Shown here: positions 26,666 through 34,762 of the stretch, piece by piece
Position numbering within the stretch: the first letter of the stretch is position 1
How the letters are laid out: each line of letters opens with the position of its first letter
NCBI GenBank assembly: GCA_905234665.1
Contig: CAJOIV010000006.1
Location: 62,001 to 126,000 of the forward strand
Length of the DNA: 64,000 nucleotides
Direction: 5' to 3'
DNA from: an uncultured Bacteroidales bacterium
GTDB taxonomy: Bacteria > Bacteroidota > Bacteroidia > Bacteroidales > P3
Made by a program: the position numbers and the translations under genes
Notes under the pieces: generated by a model
The model's input: only the letters and a program-made list of their open reading frames with translations
The model's database searches: none
Told to the model about the DNA's origin: nothing

Positions 26666-26704
26666 AAAAAGTGGCCCTGCCGACCGGCAGGGACCACCTT
26701 TTTA
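26663..26704 (-). terminator. Terminator of the coiled-coil lipoprotein gene
   Basis: Minus-strand hairpin of about 12 bp (GTGG-TCCCTGCCG with CGGCAGGG-CCAC) followed by eight U; the opposite strand also ends in a T run. It abuts the promoter of the next operon. Confidence 0.88.
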
Positions 26705-26722
26705 TTATATATGAAGGAGCAA

Positions 26723-27595
26723 CTATTTGGTGGAGACGACCAGATAGCGGGTCTGCTCCCAGAATTTGGCGGGGTTGAGGATGCGCAGGTAGGCAACGGT
26801 GCGGTTGTCGTTCTCGTCCATGACCAGCTCGTAGCTGTTCTCGGGGTGTTTGGAGACGACTTTGGCTTTGCGCATGTTGACGGTGATGGTGGTCACCTTG
26901 GTGCGGTCGATCTCGGTGAAGCGCTCGAGGGCCATGTCGTTGAGGGTGCCCTGACGGCGGCCGATGCCGATGAAGCCACCTTCCTTGTTGACGATGCCGG
27001 CGTCGCGGAGGTCCTTATAGGTGCCGACGACATAGTAGGCGCGGTTGGCCTCGGCGGTCTGTAGGTTGATGTACTGCTCTTTCTCCTGGTTGGCGGCGGT
27101 GAGTTCGCTGACATCCTGGTTGAGCTTCTGAATCATGGCTTTGCTGTTCTCGAGTTCGGTGAGGAGCTCGCTGATGCGGGTTTCCTGCTCGGCAATACGC
27201 TGTTCGTAGAGCTTCACGGTCTCAGCCAGTTGGCTGTTCTCCTTGCCTTTCTTGGCCAGCTGGGCCTGAAGGTTGGCGATTTTCTGCTTGTTGGCGGCCA
27301 TTAGGCTCTCAATGCTGGTGAGGTGACCCTTGATTTGGCTCTTGACGTTGGCCTGGCCTTCCTGATTGTTCTGGCGCAGTTGCTGCACACTGTTGTAGCT
27401 GGCGTTGATGGCAGCCAGGTTTTCCTCAATCTGATTGAGGGTTGCATACAGCGAATCCATCTCGGTGTCTTTGGCGTCAATGACAGAGATGAGGGAATCG
27501 TTGGCCTTGAGCAGCGCATCGCGCTCGCTTTTGTAGCAGGAGGTGAACACGGTGGCCACCACTGCCAAACTGAGAACCATTACTGTTTTCTTCAT
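26723..27595 (-). CDS. Coiled-coil lipoprotein
   Basis: 290 residues. Lipoprotein signal (MKKTVMVLSLAVVATVFTSC, Cys20). Residues 22-180 are almost entirely coiled coil (SLYATLNQIEENLAAINAS and following Gln/Lys/Glu-rich heptads). The C-terminal 110 residues form a compact strand domain (AYYVVGTYKDLRDAGIVNKE, YELVMDENDNRTVAYLRI). Similar proteins in Bacteroides have been named collagen-binding Cbp1-like adhesins, which I mention as a possibility only. It has its own terminator. Confidence 0.72.
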   Translation of the reverse strand: MKKTVMVLSLAVVATVFTSCYKSERDALLKANDSLISVIDAKDTEMDSLYATLNQIEENLAAINASYNSVQQLRQNNQEGQANVKSQIKGHLTSIESLMAANKQKIANLQAQLAKKGKENSQLAETVKLYEQRIAEQETRISELLTELENSKAMIQKLNQDVSELTAANQEKEQYINLQTAEANRAYYVVGTYKDLRDAGIVNKEGGFIGIGRRQGTLNDMALERFTEIDRTKVTTITVNMRKAKVVSKHPENSYELVMDENDNRTVAYLRILNPAKFWEQTRYLVVSTK

Positions 27596-27635
27596 GTTTT
27601 TTAAGGTTTATTAGTTATACTTTTTTGTGTGTTCA

Positions 27636-27695
27636 GACAATAAATTCTATTATTTGCGTTATGATGGGTAACGGCAATGTTGTATATTTATTGTC
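27636..27695. promoter_or_regulatory. Inverted repeat between divergent genes
   Basis: GACAATAAAT (27636-27645) and its exact complement ATTTATTGTC (27686-27695), 40 bp apart, lie between the coiled-coil lipoprotein and dcp genes. It could be a symmetric regulator site. A TATATTTA close to the right arm resembles a -7 box for dcp. Confidence 0.45.
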
Positions 27696-27735
27696 CAATA
27701 TTGCAAAAAGAACTCATAATAAATCTTAAAATATC

Positions 27736-29829
27736 ATGAACCGTTTTGTAAAATACCTCTTGATTATGACCGCAGTCATCAGTGCAGCCCCCGCCGAGGG
27801 GCAGGAAAAGAACCCCTTGTTGGAGAAATGGAACACGCCGTACCAGACACCACCGTTCAGCCGTATACGCAATGAGCATTACGCTCCCGCCCTTCGAGAC
27901 GCTATCAAGAATGCCGAGGCCGAGGTTCAGCGTATTGCCACGCAGAAGTCCAAGCCCACGTTTGTCAACACCATAGAGGCCCTGGAACGCAGCGGCGAGG
28001 AGGTGGAGCGTATCTCGGGCGTGCTGTTCAACCTCAACGAGTGCAACACTGACCCCGAGATGCAGAGGATTGTCATGGAAATGTCGCCCGAACTGACCCG
28101 TTTCAGCAACCGGGTGAATATGAACGAGCAACTCTTTGCCCGCGTGAAGGAACTATACGATCGCCGCGAGACGCTGGCGTTGACTGTGGAGCAGCAGACC
28201 CTGTTGGAGGACACCTATAAAGGATTCATCCGCAACGGTGTGGGTCTGCAGGGAGAGGCCCGCAAGCGTTTTGCCGAAATCTCGGAGCGGTTGGGCGTCC
28301 TTTCGCAGCAGATGAACCAGAATGTCCTTGCCGACAACAACGACTATACATTGCATGTGACCAACGAGAAGGACCTCTCGGGACTTCCTGCCACGGCCGT
28401 CGCCGCCGCGCGGCAGGAGGCTCAGGAGCGCGGTCTCGATGGTTGGGTCTTTACGCTGGCCTATCCTTCCTTCGGCCCATTCCTGACCTATGCCGACAAC
28501 CGCGACCTGCGTGAGCAGATATGGCGTGCCTATAACAGTCGCGGTAACCGTGGAAACAAGAACGATAACAATGATGTGATACGCGAGATTGTGGCCTTGC
28601 GTCTGGAAATGGCGAATCTGTTGGGATACAAGACGTATAGCGAGTATGTGCTGAGCAACCGCATGTGTGAGTCGCCTGCTGAGCTGGAGAATTTCTTCGG
28701 CAAGCTGAAGGATGCCGCCCTCCCCGCTGCCCAAAGGGATTTTGAGATGGTTTCGGAATATGCCCGTGAGCATGGCGCGGTGATGCCCCTCCAGCGGTGG
28801 GATTTCAGCTATTGGGCAGAGAAACTCAAGAAGGAGATGTTCGAATTCGACGAAGAACTCCTTCGTCCCTACTTCCAGCTGGAACGCGTGCGCCAGGGCA
28901 TCTTCGACCTCTACGGGCGCCTGTATGGCCTCACGTTCAAGGAGAACCCCAAGATTGAGGTGTACCATCCCGACGTGAAGGTGTACGAGGTGCACGACGG
29001 CAGCCGTTTCATGGGGGTGCTCTACCTCGACATGCATCCGCGTGCCAGCAAGCGCAGCGGCGCGTGGATGACCGAGTTCCGTGGACAGAGCAATCTGGGA
29101 GGCCGGCAGGTGAGACCGCTCATCCAGGTGGTGTGCAACTTCTCCAAGCCAGTGGGCAACGAACCTGCCCTGCTCTCCTTCGACGAGGTGGAGACCTTCA
29201 TGCACGAGTTCGGTCACGCCATGCACGGCATGCTGACGGACTGCACCTATCCCAGTGTGTCGGGCACCAACGTCAAGCGCGACTTCGTCGAGCTCCCCTC
29301 GCAGGTGATGGAGAACTGGTGCTACGAATCGGAGTTCCTCAACACTTTCGCCAAGCACTACCAGACGGGCGACACGGTGCCGGGCGAGTATATAAAGAAA
29401 ATCAAGGCCGCCGAGAAGTACCTGGCCGGGTGGTACTGTGTTCGCCAGCTGAGTCTGGGCCTGGTCGACTTCGCCTTCCATAGCCTCGAAAAGCCCTTCG
29501 AGGGCAAGGTGGAGGACTTTGAGCGCAATTACATGCTGGAGCTCCTGCCCGAGGTGAAGGGTGCCAACACCAGCACGGCTTTCACGCACATCTTCGCCGG
29601 AGGCTATGCCTCGGGCTATTACGGATACAAGTGGGCCGAGGTGCTGGATGCCGACGCCTTCTCCAAATTCAAGCAGAACGGCATCTTCGACAAGAAGACC
29701 GCCGAGGCGTTCCGTCGCGAGATTCTCTCGCGTGGCGGCACGGAGCACCCCGCCGTCCTCTTCCGCCGTTTTATGGGCCGCGATGCCGATATCAAGGCCT
29801 TTATGGAACGCAGCGGATTCGTGAAGTAA
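27736..29829 (+). CDS. dcp: M3-family peptidyl-dipeptidase
   Basis: 697 residues. Zinc metallopeptidase that removes dipeptides from peptide C-termini. Signal peptide 1-23 (MNRFVKYLLIMTAVISAAPA), so a periplasmic form. The active site HEFGHAMHG (HExxH) is in FDEVETFMHEFGHAMHGML around residue 490, with the third zinc ligand expected in WCYESEFL about 25-30 residues on. N-terminal mostly helical lid domain and near full family length. The gene is GC-rich core type. Confidence 0.95.
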   Translation: MNRFVKYLLIMTAVISAAPAEGQEKNPLLEKWNTPYQTPPFSRIRNEHYAPALRDAIKNAEAEVQRIATQKSKPTFVNTIEALERSGEEVERISGVLFNLNECNTDPEMQRIVMEMSPELTRFSNRVNMNEQLFARVKELYDRRETLALTVEQQTLLEDTYKGFIRNGVGLQGEARKRFAEISERLGVLSQQMNQNVLADNNDYTLHVTNEKDLSGLPATAVAAARQEAQERGLDGWVFTLAYPSFGPFLTYADNRDLREQIWRAYNSRGNRGNKNDNNDVIREIVALRLEMANLLGYKTYSEYVLSNRMCESPAELENFFGKLKDAALPAAQRDFEMVSEYAREHGAVMPLQRWDFSYWAEKLKKEMFEFDEELLRPYFQLERVRQGIFDLYGRLYGLTFKENPKIEVYHPDVKVYEVHDGSRFMGVLYLDMHPRASKRSGAWMTEFRGQSNLGGRQVRPLIQVVCNFSKPVGNEPALLSFDEVETFMHEFGHAMHGMLTDCTYPSVSGTNVKRDFVELPSQVMENWCYESEFLNTFAKHYQTGDTVPGEYIKKIKAAEKYLAGWYCVRQLSLGLVDFAFHSLEKPFEGKVEDFERNYMLELLPEVKGANTSTAFTHIFAGGYASGYYGYKWAEVLDADAFSKFKQNGIFDKKTAEAFRREILSRGGTEHPAVLFRRFMGRDADIKAFMERSGFVK

Positions 29830-29858
29830 GAACTAAGATGTAAGAACTAAGACGTACA

Positions 29859-32249
29859 ATGAACGAAATCTACGCAAAACAGATACTCAAGATATTTGCC
29901 AACAATCCGTTCGAGACGTTCAACCACAAACAGGTGGCTTCTCGCGTAGGTGCCCACGACAAGGGCACCCGGCAGGTGGTGATGGCCACGATGGCCGAAA
30001 TGGCCGAGGAGAAAATCCTTGTGGAGGACTCGAACGCCCGTGGCAAGTACAAAATCAACCCGAAATACATCAACGACGACCTGCTGCCGCAGAACTACAT
30101 CGTCGGAGTCATCGACATGAAGCAGGGCGGCAAGGCCTACGTTATTCCAATGAGGAATGAGAAATTAGGAATTAGGAATGATGCGACATCCAATTCCTCA
30201 TTTCTAATTCCTAATTCCTCATTTGAAGAGGATATCCTCATCAAACCCAGTGACACCAACCACGCCCTGCATGGCGACACTGTGAAGGTGCGCATGTTCC
30301 CCCAGCGCAAGATGCACAAGCCGGAAGGACAGGTGGTCGAGGTGCTGGAACGGGCCCGCACCCGCTTTGTGGGAGTCATCCAGCGGCAGGACCGTTTCGC
30401 CTTCATGGTGAGCGACAACCGCACCATGACGGTGGACATCTTCATCCCGTTGAGCGACCTGAATGGCGCCGAGGACGGCGAGAAGGTGCTGGTGGAGATG
30501 ACCGACTGGCCCGACCGCATGAACAACCCCGTGGGGCGCGTCGTCAAACGCCTCGGTCGGCCGGGCGACAACAATGTCGAGATGCAGTCCATCCTGGCCG
30601 AGTACACCTTCCCGCTGGACTTCCCTGCCGAGGCGGAGAAGGAAGCCGAGAAGATTGAGCAGCCCACAGAGAAAGACTACGAAGGCCGCAAGGATTTCCG
30701 TCGTGTGACGACCTTTACCATCGACCCCGCCGACGCCAAGGACTACGACGACGCCCTCTCGTTCCGCGCCATGAAAAATGGCAACTATGAGGTGGGCGTG
30801 CATATCGCCGACGTGTCGTACTATGTGAAGCCCGGCACAGCCCTCGACCGCGCCGCCTACGAGCGCGGCACCAGTGTCTATCTCGTCGACCGCACCATCC
30901 CCATGCTGCCTGAGAAACTCTGCAATGGGGTGTGCTCGCTGCGCCCGAACGAGGACAAACTCTGCTTCAGCGTGGTCATGGAGATAACCCCCGAGGCCAA
31001 GGTGGTGAAGCAGTGGTTCGGCAAGACCGTCATCAACAGCGACCACCGCTACTCATACGAGGAGGCGCAGGAGATTATTGAACAGGGTCAGTGTACTGCT
31101 GTCGACCCCACCGCCGCGGCCATTCTCGAGCTCCACAAGCTCGCCACCATACTCCGGCGGCAGCGTTATGCCGACGGAGCCATCAACTTCGAGAGTCAGG
31201 AGGTGAAGTTCATCCTCGACGAGAACGCCAAGCCCATCGGCGTGTATGTCAAGGAGTCGAAGGAGGCCAACTGGTTGATTGAAGAGTTCATGCTCCTCGC
31301 CAACCGCCTCGTGGCTGAAAAAGCCGGAAATACTAGTGGCACTAGTGCTACTAGTAAGACTAGAAACCCTCGCACCTTTGTTTATAGGGTCCACGACGAG
31401 CCCAACCCCGAGAAGCTCAATACCTTTGTCGAGTTCGTCGAGAAGTTGGGATTCAAGATGCGTCTCGGCTCGCGCAAGGCCCTGGCCACCTCATACAACA
31501 ACCTTTTCGAGACCATCGCGGGGCGCGGCGAGGAGCACATGATTGACACCATCGCCATCCGCACCATGGCCAAGGCCGTCTACAGCACCAACAACATAGG
31601 ACATTACGGGTTGGGTTTCAGATACTACACCCACTTTACCTCACCCATCCGGCGCTACCCCGACTTGATGGTGCACCGTCTGCTGGAACGTTACCTGCAT
31701 GGCGGCGCCTCGGTGAGTGCCGGCGAGTATGAAGAATACTGCCAGCACTGCTCCCTCATGGAAAAACGTGCCGCCGACGCCGAGCGCGCCAGCGTGAAGT
31801 ACAAGCAGGCCGAATTCCTCGGCGACAAAATCGGCGAGGTCTTCCCCGCGCTCATCTCGGGTGTCAGCAAGTGGGGCTTCTATGCCGAGATTGAGGGCAA
31901 CAAGTGTGAGGGCATGATACCCATCGGCAGCCTCAAGGACGACTATTATATGCTCGACGAGGACAACTACCAGATTATCGGCCGCCGCACAGGCAAGTCC
32001 TACAAGCTGGGCATGCCCGTCACCATCCGTGTCAAGGGTGTCGACATGATCAAGAAACTCATCGACTTCGAGCTCGTCGAAGAGCCGAAAGCCGGCTTCC
32101 GGCAGAGTCGTCAGCATGAGCCTCGTCCGCAGAGCCGCAAGGAGAAAGAGAAGAGGTCTTCCAAGTCAAAGAAGGAATCCTCCAAAGACAAGAAGACCAA
32201 GTCCCGCAAAGAGAAATCGTCAGCCAGCAAGCCCCGCAAGAAGAAATGA
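29859..32249 (+). CDS. rnr: Ribonuclease R
   Basis: 796 residues. 3'-to-5' exoribonuclease for structured RNA. Order: N-terminal winged helix (1-70), two cold-shock domains, the RNB catalytic domain (FTIDPADAKDYDDALS, with the metal-binding Asp cluster, and IPMLPEKLCNGVCSLRPNED), S1 domain (GVSKWGFYAEIEGNKCEGM) and a Lys/Arg/Ser-rich tail. Two in-frame repeat insertions are present: a palindrome in the first cold-shock loop (peptide RNEKLGIRN...NSSFLIPNSS) and a four-copy 9-bp tandem encoding TSG TSA TSK TRN before the RTFVYRVHDEP segment. Both keep the frame open. Confidence 0.96.
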   Translation: MNEIYAKQILKIFANNPFETFNHKQVASRVGAHDKGTRQVVMATMAEMAEEKILVEDSNARGKYKINPKYINDDLLPQNYIVGVIDMKQGGKAYVIPMRNEKLGIRNDATSNSSFLIPNSSFEEDILIKPSDTNHALHGDTVKVRMFPQRKMHKPEGQVVEVLERARTRFVGVIQRQDRFAFMVSDNRTMTVDIFIPLSDLNGAEDGEKVLVEMTDWPDRMNNPVGRVVKRLGRPGDNNVEMQSILAEYTFPLDFPAEAEKEAEKIEQPTEKDYEGRKDFRRVTTFTIDPADAKDYDDALSFRAMKNGNYEVGVHIADVSYYVKPGTALDRAAYERGTSVYLVDRTIPMLPEKLCNGVCSLRPNEDKLCFSVVMEITPEAKVVKQWFGKTVINSDHRYSYEEAQEIIEQGQCTAVDPTAAAILELHKLATILRRQRYADGAINFESQEVKFILDENAKPIGVYVKESKEANWLIEEFMLLANRLVAEKAGNTSGTSATSKTRNPRTFVYRVHDEPNPEKLNTFVEFVEKLGFKMRLGSRKALATSYNNLFETIAGRGEEHMIDTIAIRTMAKAVYSTNNIGHYGLGFRYYTHFTSPIRRYPDLMVHRLLERYLHGGASVSAGEYEEYCQHCSLMEKRAADAERASVKYKQAEFLGDKIGEVFPALISGVSKWGFYAEIEGNKCEGMIPIGSLKDDYYMLDEDNYQIIGRRTGKSYKLGMPVTIRVKGVDMIKKLIDFELVEEPKAGFRQSRQHEPRPQSRKEKEKRSSKSKKESSKDKKTKSRKEKSSASKPRKKK
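30149..30223. repeat. In-frame palindromic element inside rnr
   Basis: Two arms of 31 bp (30149-30179 and 30193-30223, starting AATGAGGAAT) are complementary with about four mismatches. Loop GATGCGACATCCA type. The element encodes RNEKLGIRN-DATS-NSSFLIPNSS between AYVIP and EEDILIKPSD. Two more copies lie in the DUF819 and coaBC genes. Confidence 0.9.
31332..31367 (+). repeat. Four-copy 9-bp tandem repeat inside rnr
   Basis: ACTAGTGGC, ACTAGTGCT, ACTAGTAAG, ACTAGAAAC in a row, in frame, encoding TSG-TSA-TSK-TRN. Confidence 0.92.
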
Positions 32250-32260
32250 CGGGGCTTTTT
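32229..32260 (+). terminator. Terminator overlapping the rnr stop
   Basis: GCCCCG pairs with CGGGGC (32250-32255) followed by TTTTT; the loop contains the rnr stop codon. Confidence 0.85.
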
Positions 32261-32261
32261 C

Positions 32262-32291
32262 TTTGCATATCAGGAAAAACTTGTATCTTTG
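32262..32291 (+). promoter_or_regulatory. Promoter of the preQ1-controlled genes
   Basis: TTTG 32262-32265, 18 bp, TATCTTTG 32284-32291, 18 bp before the riboswitch. Confidence 0.8.
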
Positions 32292-32308
32292 CAGTGGATT
32301 AGTAATGC

Positions 32309-32343
32309 TAGGGGTGCTTGATAACCCCCTTTAACAAAACAAG
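32309..32343 (+). promoter_or_regulatory. preQ1 class I riboswitch
   Basis: A compact H-type pseudoknot: stem AGGGG (32310-32314) with CCCCCT (32325-32330), loop TGCTTGATAA, A-rich tail TTAACAAAAC, and second stem CTTG (32318-32321 region) with CAAG (32340-32343). This is the preQ1-I plan. The second stem ends 2 bp before the start codon, so ligand binding should hide the ribosome entry site (translational control). Queuosine transporter and queF follow. Confidence 0.85.
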
Positions 32344-32345
32344 AT

Positions 32346-33032
32346 ATGACACTAAAGAACAAACAGGTGAGTGTGCTCTTTATGCTTTTGGTGGCACTTT
32401 TCACCCTCTGCCTGACGGCAGCAAACCTCTTTGCAACAAAGCAAATCACCGTGGGACCGGCCAACTTCACAGGCGCCCTTCTGGTCTTCCCCATCAGTTA
32501 CATCATCAACGACGTAGTGGCCGAGGTCTACGGCTTCCGCCGTGCGCGGTTGCTCATCTGGCTGGCCTTCGGCATGAACTTCTTCTTCGTGCTGATGGGT
32601 GCACTGGTGGATATCATCCCCGGGGCGGATTGGTGGCAGCAGACCCCCGCCGGACAGGGATTCCATGCCATCTTCGGCCTGGCACCGCGTATTGTGGTGG
32701 CCTCTTTCCTGGCCTTTCTGGTGGGCTCGTTCATCAATGCTGCGGTCATCTCGAAGATGAAGGTCCGCGACCGTGGCCGCCGCTTCCCCCTGCGTGCCAT
32801 CGTCAGCACCCTGGCGGGCGAGGCATGCGACTCCATCATCTTCTTTCCCATTGCCCTGTTGGGCATTGTGCCGCTGGCGCAGATGCCCCTGTTCGTCCTC
32901 TGGCAGGTGACGCTCAAAACCCTCTATGAGATACTCATCCTGCCCGTCACGGTGCGCGTGGTCCATGCCGTGAAGCGTGTGGAGAAGACCGATGTGTTCG
33001 ACGTCAATATCAAATACCGATTATTTAAATAA
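32346..33032 (+). CDS. Queuosine precursor transporter (YhhQ/QPTR family)
   Basis: 228 residues with six membrane helices. Family landmarks are NLFATKQITVGP, SYIINDVVAEVYGFRRAR, RIVVASFLAFLVGSFINAAV and GEACDSIIFFPIALLG. YhhQ-type proteins import queuosine precursors such as preQ0 or preQ1. The preQ1 riboswitch in its leader supports that role. queF lies downstream with a palindromic repeat between. Confidence 0.93.
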   Translation: MTLKNKQVSVLFMLLVALFTLCLTAANLFATKQITVGPANFTGALLVFPISYIINDVVAEVYGFRRARLLIWLAFGMNFFFVLMGALVDIIPGADWWQQTPAGQGFHAIFGLAPRIVVASFLAFLVGSFINAAVISKMKVRDRGRRFPLRAIVSTLAGEACDSIIFFPIALLGIVPLAQMPLFVLWQVTLKTLYEILILPVTVRVVHAVKRVEKTDVFDVNIKYRLFK

Positions 33033-33035
33033 GTA

Positions 33036-33130
33036 AATGTGTAAATGTGATAATGTGTGAGTGGCTGCCGCCCCACATACACATTCAAACACTTACACAT
33101 TCACACATTCAAACACTCACACATTCACAA
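33036..33130. repeat. Palindromic word repeat between the transporter and queF
   Basis: Tandem words of AAATGTG type on the left and CACATTC type on the right. The best arms are 33048-33063 and 33114-33129 (14 of 16 complementary). It ends one base before the queF start codon. Confidence 0.8.
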
Positions 33131-33131
33131 T

Positions 33132-33608
33132 ATGAGTAGAGAAAGAAAAGAATTGCAACAGTTGGGTCGCCCGACGGAGTATACTTTCAACTACACACCC
33201 GAGGTCTTGGAGGCTTTCGACAACCAGCATCCCGACCGTGACTATTGGGTGCAGTTCAACTGTCCGGAGTTCACCTCGCTATGCCCCATCACGGGCCAGC
33301 CCGACTTTGCCGAGATACGCATCCTCTATATCCCCGGTGAAAAGATGGTGGAGAGCAAGAGCCTTAAGCTCTACCTCAATTCGTTCCGCAATCACGGCGA
33401 CTTCCACGAGGACTGCGTGAATATCATGCTGAACGACCTTGTCAACCTGATGCACCCCCGCTATATCGAGGTGACAGGCATCTTTGCTCCCCGAGGCGGC
33501 ATCAGCATCTATCCCTACGTCAATTACGGCATGCCGGGGACGAAGTACGAGCAGCTGGCCGAGCAGCGGCTGGCCTCCTACCGGCCTATCGGCCACGACG
33601 GCGTGTAA
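33132..33608 (+). CDS. queF: NADPH-dependent preQ0 reductase QueF
   Basis: 158 residues, short (type I) form. Reduces preQ0 to preQ1 in queuosine synthesis. Catalytic Cys51 is in [14 protein letters not shown], with D58 and the substrate-binding [13 protein letters not shown] and FHEDCVN segments. ATG 33132 is chosen: the in-frame upstream ORF is translated repeat. Its 3' end overlaps the convergent beta-barrel gene by 31 bp. Confidence 0.96.
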   Translation: MSRERKELQQLGRPTEYTFNYTPEVLEAFDNQHPDRDYWVQFNCPEFTSLCPITGQPDFAEIRILYIPGEKMVESKSLKLYLNSFRNHGDFHEDCVNIMLNDLVNLMHPRYIEVTGIFAPRGGISIYPYVNYGMPGTKYEQLAEQRLASYRPIGHDGV

Positions 33609-34762
33609 CGCATGTAGAGACCAAAGGCGATGTCGAAATGGCGTCGCGGCAGGTCGTAGTAGGCCTCGGCGTCGGCCCCGATACTGAAGTCATCGGTGTA
33701 GGCGTGTTCAAGCGCGAGACGGGCAGTGGCCATGCGCCTGTCGGGTTCGCAGAAATCTGGGTCCTTCCAACTGATGCATTGGAACATGTAGCTCCCACGC
33801 GGGGCGATGTAGTGGTGTCCCATCCAGAGTCCTGCGCCGCCCAGCAGGTGGAACTGCCCTTTGCGGAAGTCGGCCGTCAGCTGAGGCCAGAAGCCGTAAC
33901 CCTCTTTGTATGCCTGCAGCGGGGTGGGCGAGATGTCCTGATAGAAGAAGAACGGGGCGTGGATATGCACTTTCCAGTTTCCGGCGAAAACACCCATGCG
34001 GAGGCCGGCACTCTCGGTGAAGAGCGACTCGATGCAGGTGTCGAGGGCTGAGAACTGTCCGCCGCGATGGCTGCCCAGGAAGGCGAAGGGGATGGAGAGT
34101 TGGAAATGCTGGAGGTCTACAGGGGTTATCTCGTTGGAAGAGGCGAGGGTGAATCGCTCCTGGTCCATCTGCCACGGCTGAAGGAGGTTTTCCCAGTGTA
34201 TCCAGGTGTCTGTGCGCCAGCGGAGGGGATGGATGTGGGCGATTAGCTGCACGCCCTGTTCGTCGTGGGCGTAGATATGGCGTTCGCGTCCCAGCATAGG
34301 CTCGTAGAGGCCATGCGTCAGCGTGCCGTAGAGGGTGCCCATGACAATGTGCATTGTGGGCAGGGGCGAGTATTCCAGACGGACCAGTGGCTGCCATCCG
34401 TAGAGTCCTAGCAATCCTGCAGCCCCCGTCAGCCGAAGTCCCACGGTGGCGCGTGCCGCGGTGCCGATGCGGCGTGTCACGTAGGGGTCGGCAAAGAATC
34501 CTATGGCGGTGTACCCTGGCGACTGGGGGATGAAGAACTCGGCATCGCGCAGGAAGGTGGTGAGGTCTATGCCCGTACTCCAGGTGTCGGCAATCCTGTC
34601 GTGGATTATCCATTGCGGGTAATACTGGATGAGGATGTCGGGCTCAAAGCGATACAGAGGGCTGTCACTTTGGGCGGACGCGTGGAAGCCTGCCGTCAGC
34701 AAGCATAAGAGGGCGGCCGTTCGCAGAACGGCCGCCCTCCTCATTATGTCTTTCCTGCTCAT
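33578..34762 (-). CDS. Outer-membrane beta-barrel protein of unknown function
   Basis: 394 residues from ATG 34762, which overlaps the upstream stop (ATGA). Signal peptide ([20 protein letters not shown], cut after SAQ). The rest alternates polar and aromatic strands and ends in an aromatic-rich segment ([15 protein letters not shown]), as in outer-membrane barrels. No named family recognised. Cotranscribed with the C10 protease and converging on queF. Confidence 0.65.
   Translation of the reverse strand: MSRKDIMRRAAVLRTAALLCLLTAGFHASAQSDSPLYRFEPDILIQYYPQWIIHDRIADTWSTGIDLTTFLRDAEFFIPQSPGYTAIGFFADPYVTRRIGTAARATVGLRLTGAAGLLGLYGWQPLVRLEYSPLPTMHIVMGTLYGTLTHGLYEPMLGRERHIYAHDEQGVQLIAHIHPLRWRTDTWIHWENLLQPWQMDQERFTLASSNEITPVDLQHFQLSIPFAFLGSHRGGQFSALDTCIESLFTESAGLRMGVFAGNWKVHIHAPFFFYQDISPTPLQAYKEGYGFWPQLTADFRKGQFHLLGGAGLWMGHHYIAPRGSYMFQCISWKDPDFCEPDRRMATARLALEHAYTDDFSIGADAEAYYDLPRRHFDIAFGLYMRYTPSWPIGR

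Noticed and set aside
26723-27595. Long + strand open frames opposite the coiled-coil lipoprotein
   Set aside because: They follow the codon pattern of the real gene on the other strand and lack ribosome sites.
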